Shown here: positions 13,101-24,131 of the stretch, piece by piece
How positions within the stretch are numbered: position 1 is the first letter of the stretch
How the letters are laid out: every line of letters begins with the position of its first letter
From: Plazaster borealis
Taxonomy: Eukaryota > Echinodermata > Asteroidea > Forcipulatida > Labidiasteridae
Reading direction: 5' to 3'
Length of the DNA: 64,000 nucleotides
NCBI GenBank assembly: GCA_021014325.1
Contig: CM037463.1
Span: 4,583,001 to 4,647,000, forward strand
Notes under the pieces: generated by a model
What the model was told of the DNA's origin: nothing
Database searches by the model: none
What the model saw: only the letters and a program-made list of their open reading frames with translations
Position numbers and translations under genes: made by a program

Positions 13101-16100
13101 CATTCCTGAATTTCGATGATATTCAATCAAAATAGAACTGAATTTGACCTTTTGAAAGGAGCAAAAATTCCTTTTTGGTATGTACAGACCTTTTTATTTT
13201 ATTGTGCGATAATGCCATGTTTCTAAATTTGCTCTGAAAGAGTATCAAATAAATTGACATACACCATTTTAACTTGAGGTTAGAGACTTGTAATTTTTCC
13301 CCACTTTCATGAGGACTCTATCTATTGGGAAAATGAGTGCATCACAAAACTTAATTTGACCTTGGAGCCCCTCTTTAAATCCTGCCCTTCATGACTGCTG
13401 CGCGGTCAACGTACCTGTGTGCTGGTGAAGCGATCACTGGATGAGAAGAGAACCACCGTGGTGTGCATGGTAGTGTCTTCCTCGTCATCTTTACTGGCCT
13501 TCTTCTCTACGCTGTTATCTACTGTGAAGGATAGGTTACTCTGAAAGGCAAACAACGAGAGAATATCTTGGATGAGAAAATTATCAATATATATATGCAT
13601 AGGTCTCAGATTAAGCTACGATTAAATAATATAATTGGTGTCAATTAGCCACTGTGTGGTGAGATTGGCTAGCTCCTTTAGGAACTGCTTGCCAAGGAAA
13701 TTGAGAAAAACCACAGTGACTGGTGATGTGGGCAGCTGTCTGGGCCCAGTTTCATAGAGCTGCTTAAAGCACAAAAAGTAGCTAAGCACAACAAAATTAT
13801 GCTTACCAGAATGAGGTTACCAGCCAAAAATTACCATCTCACATGTACTACCTGTGGCTGGTATCCTGCTTATTTTTGCTAAGCAGAAATTGTTTAAGCA
13901 GTATTTTTCTGTTTAAGCAGCTAAGCATAATAAAATTACGCTTACCAGAATAAGGTTAGCAGCTCTATGAAATTGGGCCCTAAGGGGGCAGCTCTACACT
14001 CACAGGCTGGACTAGCAATCAAGCCCATCCGGAACATGTTTGCCCGGATTCGACCAGGACCAGTAACAGAAACTGTTTATTCAGCACCAAGCTGCTCTGG
14101 GCAGGTGACACCCAAGCAGATTGTAGCCAGGGCCCAATTTCATAGAGCTGCTTAGGCAGCAAACAGTGCTTAAATATTTTCTGCTAAGCAAATACAAGCA
14201 GGATACCAGTCACAGAATGTGCATGTGATATAGTATTTTGACTGGTAACTTTACTCTGGTAAGCATAATTTTATTGTGCTTAGCTACTTTTTGTGCTTTA
14301 GCAGCTCTGTTAAATTGGGCCCTGGTTTGTCGACATAGCCATGCAATAAAAGTGACCAATATTGAATAACCAAAAAGTTCACCCTGATAATCAACGTCCT
14401 CAACAAGATAATAAGTTTTGAGGGGGCTATGGGTTCGAATCCCACCCGACTAAGCCTATGGATTTATGTTTGTTCTTCAATAGAATTCAAAAAGTGCTAG
14501 GGTAAAACGAAAATAATAAGTTTTGAATCAAATAGCCCTTCCCATAAAATATGTAATTACATTCACGCATGTGACAGTATTGGTTGGCAAACGCCATAGA
14601 GTTGTGCACTAGGCAGACGCACAATTGCGTATGCGTCACGCCACCATCAGCCCCATACAAAAAGGCGTGATGTTGCCTCAGTTTGACCACCAGGGCCCAA
14701 TTTCATAGAGCTGCTTAAGCACAAAAAGTAGCTAAGCACAACAACATTAGGCTTACCAGACTAAGGTTAACAGCCAAAATACCATCTCACATGTACTATC
14801 TGTGGCTGGTGTCCTGCTTATTTTTGCTAAGCAGAAATTGTTTAAGCAGTATTTCCTGCTTAAGCAGCTCTATGAAATTGGGCGCAGTGGTGTAAGTGCT
14901 CAGGTGTGATGTGCAATTTACATATATGGGAAAATTCTATTCTACAGGGTGGTGCAAAAAGAAGGAAACCCACTTTTTTTTTTGACAGGAAATTGAACCT
15001 ACTTACTCAACTTATCTGATTTTTAATTTTGTTTGTATAATGTAATGAAGTATTACTCTTCAACCATACATGGTGAAATTATTATTTTGTTCGCAAGTTA
15101 ACACGGTCTGCCATTTTAAGGAGTCAAAGATTTGGCTTTACAAAGTGGTGTGCCGTGTTAGTTCACGATGTAAAAGGAAAACCACGCAATTTCGAGGCAT
15201 ATTTGTGTGTATTCTACTTTTAAAACATCTTTCTAACCATAATGCATTTTACAACAAACGGTTACAAACGCTTTTCATAGACCAACTCACCCGATCCAAG
15301 GCAACGTGTCCCTTTAAAATGATTTTTGAAATATGCTCAACAAGTAGGTGAAAATTGCAGTCAAAAGTGGGTTTCCTTTTTTTTCGCACCACCCTGTACA
15401 AGTTTCCCATTTGTCTGTTCCCACTATACAACTAGACTACACAATTCAATTAAACTGTTTATGAAATCCCATCACCACAACCCAACGGAAAAAAAACTTG
15501 TATGCTCACATAACGTCTGGCCTTGAGTGTTTGCGGTATTACCTGTGAGGAGGGCAAGAGAGCGCTAAGTTTGTTCTTCGGTTTAGGTCCTCGCTTGGCC
15601 CCCGCACTATGACGACCCCTCTTCCTGCCAACAAACCCGCCCCTTCCCTAGAGGTGGATAAAAAGGAAAGTGACAAACGGTATTTAGAATTCAATTAGAA
15701 ACCACCAACAGTTTGTGACAGCTCAGAATTGATTACTTGTGAAATGAAGAGTTTTTCCTCAAGTAAAGGGATCACAAGTTCTCCTGTCAAACCTTCGATG
15801 CAGTTTACATTTAATAACCCTTTCATGCACCTTTTTTAGTGATAAATTGATCATATGGACACATTAATTGTTTAATTGTTTTGTTTTACAAATGACACCC
15901 CCCAAAAACAAAAAAAATAGGTCACAATAGCGCCCTCAAGAGTCCTCTTTCCCATTCTGAAAACTGTGTGGCCGTGCAATCTTTGGGGTTTTTTTACAAC
16001 TATTTTTCTGAAGGGGTTTTACAACTATTTTTCTGAAGAGTTAATTTAAGCAAGATTTCTGTCAACACCATTTAGAGGATATTTTCTACCCCATTTGTTT

Positions 16101-19100
16101 ATAACCCTTTCAGAGACACAGCGGCTCGAGGCCGCAAGTGGCTTGTACCAAAATTCCCATAGTGGCCGCAATTGGCTGCAAATGTCCAATCAAACAAAAA
16201 GGTCACGACCTGAATTGACAATTTTAAATTGTTTCCTATGACCAAGTTTTCGGAATTTCTAAAACAAAACAAAATTTCCTTTAGGAATTATTTTCTTCCT
16301 GAAATTTTTACTGGAAAATGTGTGTCAAAAATTCACCAATTATTATTAACAGCCATGTCTGGGCAGTTGGTGATGATTCTACAGAAATAAACAGTCTCTA
16401 AAAGATGACAAGACCAAACTTTGTTATTATCAAATTAACGACAATCGTTTCTTACCCGTGGTCTTCCAACGCCAAATTTCTTACGACCGAAGGGTCCCAG
16501 CTGGCTGAGTTTATCAAGAGGTTTCCCCCCTCCTGCATGGGGCCAGTGGGTGTGGCTTAATGATGAACTGATTTTCCTGCTGATCGGTGTAAAGTCCTGC
16601 ATTTGTAAATAGTAGGATTGGATCGATTAGATGTAATAATAATAGGTTCTTTTATAGCGCACAAATCTTGGGTGCTACATCAAGGCGCTGTGAAGATGGA
16701 ACATGAGTTAGAATCGACACAGTTCTGTTTTTAGCAATTTCTTAAATGTAGCAACTGAGGTAGAAGAGCGGATGATGTAGGGAAGATCGTTCCAAGGGTG
16801 GGGGCCAATATGACCAAAGGCACCTCGGCCAACAGATTTGGAGCAGGTAGGAGTGTTCAAGTTGAGTGGATCACGAATTGATCTTAGTCTACTGTTACAG
16901 TGATAAAATGATATGAGCCTAGAAAGTAAGATGGAGCCTAGGAGTTGATGGATTTCCAGATGATCAGGAGGATTTTGAATTTGATTCATTGTTGAACTGG
17001 GAGCCAGTGCAGTTCATTGAGTACAGAGGTTATGTGGTCACAGAAGGAGCCCGTTGTGATTATGCAGGCAGCCCAATTCCACCTGTTGGTAACCTTGGGG
17101 TTTAGATTTCACAGAGCTTTTAGAAACAGTGTCCTCAGCACTAGAGAAGTAGATCAAAGAGCAGGATTGCTGAATTGTGAGTAAAAAATTACAGCTGATT
17201 TTCCTCACTAGGCAGACTTAAAGAGTCTGAATTCAGATAAAGAGTCTGACGTTTCTCATACCCGACTTTTAGACTGAGAAAATCTCTTACCTCTGTTCTC
17301 TTGGGTTCATCCCCTCCCATGTAGTCAGTGTCCATACTGCTGAGGCTGTCCTCATTCTGCGTGGACACGCTGGCTAGAGAGTCATGAGATAGCGCAAGGG
17401 GGTCGTCCATCACACTGCTGTGACGAGGGGACGATCTGGCGGTGGCTGGACTTCTCCTTGGTGTGAATGTCGCTGTAAATAATAACAATAATAACCGTAT
17501 TTGTATAGCGCATATCACTGCAAAGTCCCTATTAGCTTTATAGGAATTAAGAAAACAACAAGATACAAATAAACTACCAGCGGAAGAACAAATTACTGAT
17601 AGACGGTGAATAGATGTGTCTAAAGGTGAGTTTTGAATCGCTCAACTGTGACTGCTTCCTTAACAAACTCAGGTGTGCCATTCCACAGTTCAGCTGCAGC
17701 CACTTGGAATGATCGAGCTCCGTATGATTTTTGTAACAGGAGTGGAAGTGACAAGAAGGGACTTTGATTTGGAACGTAAATTTCTAGAAGGAATATATTT
17801 GTGAACTAGGTACTGGAGATAAACTGGGGCTGTACCTTGTAAACAATGAAAAGTAAGGAGTAGAATTTTTAAACTTAATTCTAAGATGCCAATGGAATGC
17901 TTAGTATTAGACAGTGGATGAAGAGAGGAAGACTGGAAAGAGATCATTTGAAATCTTTCCAATAGTGGTAGGGGAAAAACAAAAACATTGGTTCCAATCC
18001 TTTTCAAAATGGAGGGGAAAGATCTGATGATTCAAAACATCTAAGGACCGCCATGTTGAGTAGAGGGTTTGCTTCAGGAATACGAGGCTTCTAAACTTTA
18101 TAACACATCAACCAGGTTTTCTTATTATTCCAGAAATCAATTTCAAAAATTGGAAGTTTCCTTCATCATCTCCCCCCCTTACAAAATAAATTTCACACAG
18201 AATTAAAACAGAGAAAATAGAATTAGCTGTTGCAAACTGCTTACCAACCAAAAGTACCTATGGTATAAATGCAAAGGTTTTGACCCTAGCAGAGTCTTTC
18301 TCGAAGGCATTCACCTTTAGCCTTCGAGAAAGTATCTGCTAGGGTCGAAACATCAGGCCATTAACTATTTTTTGCTCAAATTAAAACAAATAAATCAATT
18401 AAACTTTAGAAATAAATAAATTGCATCTTACTCTCTTTGTCTCCAGCTTCTGTACAGCTTGAGTCACTGTATAGTGTCGTGGAACTTGATCTTGTCTCTG
18501 AGAATCTGGAACCGATCTCCAGGTTGGACTGTTAATGAAAAAAAAGAAGATAAAAGAACTGAACTTAATGATGTTATATGATATCCTTTACCACTGGCTG
18601 ATGTTGTCCTAACAAATCAATTATAGAGTGTTTTTTCTGTGATAAATTTATTCTGTATTTCACATTCCCCCACCACAAGAAAAAAAACGAGGAGTGTAGG
18701 AGTTCAGATTATTTTTCTACAATCTATAAAAATGAAATTTGTGATCTGGGAGGCTGATCATTCTCATTGGCAGCTGAGAAGCTGAAGTGCCAAAGATGCG
18801 GTTACAACGTGTTCGAGCCGCAGGCATGCAAGGGCAACTTTTTGGCAGCCAGCCACATCGACCCATATATGACCACGGAACACAGCCAGATCTCGAACGT
18901 GTTTGAATAAACACTAATGGGGTGTCTGTGTCCTTAAGCAAGACACTTAACCATTAATGCCGCGTCCTTTGGGTGGGACGTAAAGCCGTAGGTCCTGTGT
19001 GTTGTGTAATGCACATAAAAGAACCCAGTGCACTTATCGTAAAGAAAAGGGGTTTGCCCAGGTGTTCCTGGTTGGATCGGCAGCATATTGTGCCACAGCA

Positions 19101-22100
19101 CTTTGTAAACCATTACATGGTGCTATGTAAAGGAATAGGTCTCATACTTCAAAAACGTAGCTCCATATACCTTGCAGGAAAAAATACTGAGCGCTTTGAT
19201 ACGCCTCTAAGGGTGTGATAAAGCGCTATATAAGAGCCCAGTATTATTATTCACATTATAAATAAACAATAAACCATTGCTGACCTGTCTCTGTCTGCAG
19301 TCTCGGCACTCATAAGTACAGCGCTGTCCTGCTGCTCTCATCTGCTGATAATTCGTCACCACGTCACTGTTATCACAATCTGCGTGTATATACCTGTGAG
19401 AAAAATAAAAACCCAGATTATATGCAACATCGAGATAAATCTTTGAACTTTTTCAACATTATTTCAGAAACCAAAAATAGACCTTATTTGTTAAATAAGT
19501 ATGTCATACTGTTGTAGTGATGTCACTATTGCATTGGGGATAAAGAACAGTTTGATTTGGTTTTGCCCTTTACCAATGAGTGCCAAGAACTGTCAGGCAC
19601 GTCTGACCCTTGCAAAAAAGCGTACTACTTTTCTACAGGTTTGGACGAAACATACTGTTTCTTTCTTCCTCTGGTGAGTATTTTACTTCTTTCAAGAAAA
19701 TTTGAAGGCTCAAGGAGGTTTTAAAGAAAATCCTGAGATCAGGAAAAATCCCAAGAAACATCACAACAGGGCCAAATCTCACAGAGCTGTGTAAAGCAGC
19801 AATTATTGCTGAACATTTTTCTGCTTAGCATAAATGAGCAGGACACCAGTCACAAATCGTACATGTGGAATGGTAATTTGGCTGGTTTCCTTATTTTGGT
19901 AAGCGTAACTTTGTTATGCTTAGCTACTTTGTGTGCTTAACGCTGCTCAATGAAACTGGACCCAGGGCTCAATTTCATAGAGCTGCTTAAGCACTCAAAA
20001 GTAGCCAAGCACAAAACAATGTTGCTAACCAGAATAAGGTGACCAGCCGTCGATTTCACCAAACTCTTCCTAACTTAGGATTAATCCTAGGCAATGCTAA
20101 GAGATAGGACTAGTCTTAAGTTAGGACCAGTACTTAAGACTAGTCCTATCTCTTAGCATTGCCTAGGATTAATCCTAAGTTAGGAAGAGTTTGGTGAAAT
20201 CGACGGCTGCCACAATATACCATGTCACATGTACTGCCTTTAACCGATTTCCTGCTTATTTTTGCTCAGCAGAAAGTATTAAGCAAACTTTTCTACTTTA
20301 AGCAGCTCAATGAAATTGAGCACTGTTGTGACAACCCCATCAACACAAGCAAACACCAAAACGACAACAACATCCAAGACTTTATGCCGGCAGCAGTTTC
20401 ATACCTTTTACATAGATCACACTGCACCATGACTTTGTGGGTGGTGTGATGTCGATACGCTTTGCCACATATCGGGCAGAAGTAGCCTTTGTTACGCTGC
20501 TGGTAACATGAGTCACACACTGTGTAGTTATGATGCCATCGTGAGCTGGGACCACTGCCAGGAGTGCGAGCGCCACAGTCGCCGCAAACACGACAGTTCT
20601 GTGAAAGAGATAAGAAATGGCTTGAACATAAATGAAACCACATGTATAGAAGGCAATTTTCTCCAATGATCAATAAAAGGCATTCCACTGTGAATGAATA
20701 GGTCGCATTTGTACATTCATGTGTTTAAAAAGGGAGTCCAAGATCAGATTCTTTTTTGTGTTGCACTCTTTTTCCAGTAGATAGAGACATGAAAGCGAGG
20801 AAACAATTTAAAGTCTCTAAACCTCACGTTAAAATGGTGTAAATTTCCATTTTATTTGAGGCTCTTTAGGAATGAAATGTTTAACATAACCTCATCGGAC
20901 GACAAAAACAAATGGGTCTGTACATTCCAAAGAGGAATTTCTGCCGTTAGATTGAATAACAATTTGTTTGAGAAATGAACTAAAAATTCTCTGGACAAAA
21001 AAGTACAGACCATATATTTGAAATATGACGTCATCAAATATGTTTGTATTTTTACAAAAATTGCACTTGAAGGGCATTATAAACAATGGCATTTTAACAC
21101 TGCTTTAACGTGAGGTTAGAGACTTGAAACTTTCCCCCCATTTTCCTAAGGACTCCATATGTTGGAAAATGAGTGGATCACAAAAATGATAGATCCTGGA
21201 AGGAAACACACCCTACCTTGCATTTCCAGCCGTGTTTTGGGATTGTCGTCATTGCAGGGCGTAGACAGAAGGTATGGTACCCCTTGTCGCATGTATCACA
21301 CACCAGCATCTTATTGTCATCACCCGGTTGTCTGTTTATTAACAGAGGAACAACAACAAACATTTATTGATTAACTGTCCCAGGTTTGGGCAACACCTCT
21401 TTATTCGTAAATGTATAAATTCCCAATTCTTTATCTTGTTATGCCTAAGCAGAAAATGTTGCTTCAAAGTTTTACTTTTTCTCCCTCTTCCCACCTTTGA
21501 TTTTGTTTTTGTGTCTCCAACTTATTGTGGTCGAACCAGCCCCTTCTATCCTCATTCATTTTTTACCCCTTGCTTTTTCTGTGTGCTACCTGCCTCTCTC
21601 TCTCCACTTGACTTCTTCTGTTACACTTGTATACCTGTTTATGTGTGTTGTGTTGTCATTTAGCCTTCGAGAAAGACTCTGCTAGGGTCGAAACGTCAGG
21701 CCATTAACTATTTTTTGCATTTATACCACAGGTCTTTTTGGTTGTTAAGCAGTTTGCAACAGCTAATTCTATTTTCTAATCAAACAATAAGCAGGATACC
21801 AGTCACAGATGATACATCTTTACAACACCAACAAAATCTTGAGCTTTTTTTAGATTGCCCTTTTAATAGTTCCAGCCTGTGTTAGCTTAATTTTTTGCTC
21901 TTGTCCGTGCTTGTTTACTGATTCAACTGTGTCCCTTTTTGTTTTCATTCAGAGGATCACAATAGAAATAAGTCTTCCACTTTTTGAGTTATCCCCGGGA
22001 AACACTATCTTTTCGCATTATTTTATTACCTTTTTATTACTTTCATATCGATTATGTCAAACTTTGTGTGCAATTGAATGTATTCTCTTTGCAAGTTGCC

Positions 22101-24100
22101 AAATAAATCAATTCAAATGTGACGTGGTATTTTGGCTGTTAACCTTATTCTGGTAAGCATAATTTTGTTGTGCTCGGTTATTTTGTTCTATGAAATTGGA
22201 CCCTTGATTCTAGGGGCTTTTCCCAAACCTCGGCTTGGGCTCCTGCTCTGGGCTCCTGCTCTGGGCTCCAGTTGATGTTGGAAACACCGTGCAAAATTTA
22301 CACTGCTCCAAAATTGATGATGGAGCCTGAGCCAGAGCCTGAGCCAGAGCCCAAGCCGAGGTTTGGAAGAGGCCCTAAATTTCTTCGGATTATCATGATT
22401 GCTCACCTGCATGTTTGGCATATTTTACAATTGGGACACTGCCAACCAGCTCGCACCCCTGGAGTGACGACCACTGGAGGATCTAAGCAGGTACTATGGT
22501 AGTGCTGACCGCAGCTTGTGCAGAACAGCTGGTCCTGAAGGGTGCCAGGGGCCTCGCAGATGACACACTCCAGCTCTTCCTCTTCAACTGCCGATTAAAG
22601 TACAGTATTGGTAAGTATCAACATGAACAACAACGTTATTACTGTCAACCTGAATACTCACTAATTAGGGAAAAATTCACACCAGTACCAACCCAAATTG
22701 TTGGATGTTTGGCTGAAGCATGCTGAATTGAAAACAAGGTCTTCGGATGTTTTCTACTTGATGTTTATCTTGGTTTTAAAAGCCCTACTGTGCAATCTGG
22801 CACATTCAATGTTTTCTGTTTTTTGTTTTTTTTCTTTGTTAAATTTTGTTAACAATTTTTTTTGCAAATTGGCCGAAATGTGCGCCTATTGGCACGCAAA
22901 TCGCGCGCATATGCTAGCTTGAGCATGGGGAGAACCCTGGGCGCCGTTGAAAAACAGTTGGTGGGCGGGGCTTAATGGATCGGTTTATTGAAGGAAGTCT
23001 TACCTTTATCTTCACAGAGGTCTAGATGTTCAGGACACAGCAGGGCCAGTGATTTAATTCCCTGTAAATAGAAAAGGAAAAAAAAGGGGGGCAGGGCATT
23101 ATGAATGACAAATCTTTCATCATATATTTGATCACTGTAAATATTAAACTGTTACTTATATTACCAATGTTTTGATGCATTAGGGCGACTTGTCTATTAT
23201 TTTTTAAATGGGATCCTGGGTGTTTCTGTACAAGTTTGTTTAAGTTTTGGGGATTTTATTTTATTTTAATATTATTATTTTTGGGGGGGGGGGGGGAATT
23301 GGGGGAGGAGTTGGAGGGGGTCCGAGATACTTCTTAAATTTTTATTCAGAACACAATACTGTTCAACTAAATCATTTTTTCTTGATCTCAGTTGTTTTTT
23401 TTGCTACACCTTCCATTTTTATAATTAATCTTACTAGGGCAGTTATAATATGCGGAAAAGCTCAACAAAACCATCTATTCTCCAAGACGAGTTTAATATT
23501 TTTTATAGGGGGTCCCCATGAACTGGTAACATACCTGGAATGAACCACTGCTTGCAGCACACGGATAGTGGTAGACCCTTTTACAGCCGGTCTCCATGCA
23601 GAAGATGGTTGCCCCAAACCGTCGGCAGTAGCTACAGCGCTGTGTAACAAGATGACAAATTGTACTGGTTATTTCCATTTCCATGTGTGGCGTGTCGTGG
23701 CCGAGCGGATAAGAACACCGAACTCAAGCTCTGGTGTTTCTGATCAGCAGAGTGTGGGTTCGAATCCCAGTCGTGACACTTGTGTCCTTAAGCAAGACAC
23801 TTAACCACATGCTTCGTCCTTCGGATGGGACGTTAAGCCGTAGGTCCCGTGTGTTGTGTAATGCACGTAAAAGAACCCAGTGCACTTATCGAAAAGAGAA
23901 GGGGTTCGCCCCGGTGTTCCTGGTTTGATCGGCAGCATATTGCGCCACAGCACCTTGTAAACCATTACATGGTGCTATGTAAAGGACTTGGTCTCATACT
24001 TCAAAACGTAGCTCCACAATACCTTGCAGGAAAATAATGAACGCTAAAAGCGCCTTGAGCGTCACTGAGTGACGGATATGTGCGCTATATAAGAAGCCAC

Positions 24101-24131
<31 letters not shown>

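Noticed and set aside
18717..18941. Gene-like 74-codon frame left of the SINE
   Set aside because: Lies in unidentified repeat-like sequence abutting a truncated SINE; no domain and no splice support.
748..24129. Regular short repeats as a CRISPR array
   Set aside because: The arrays are simple microsatellites without spacers, in an animal genome.
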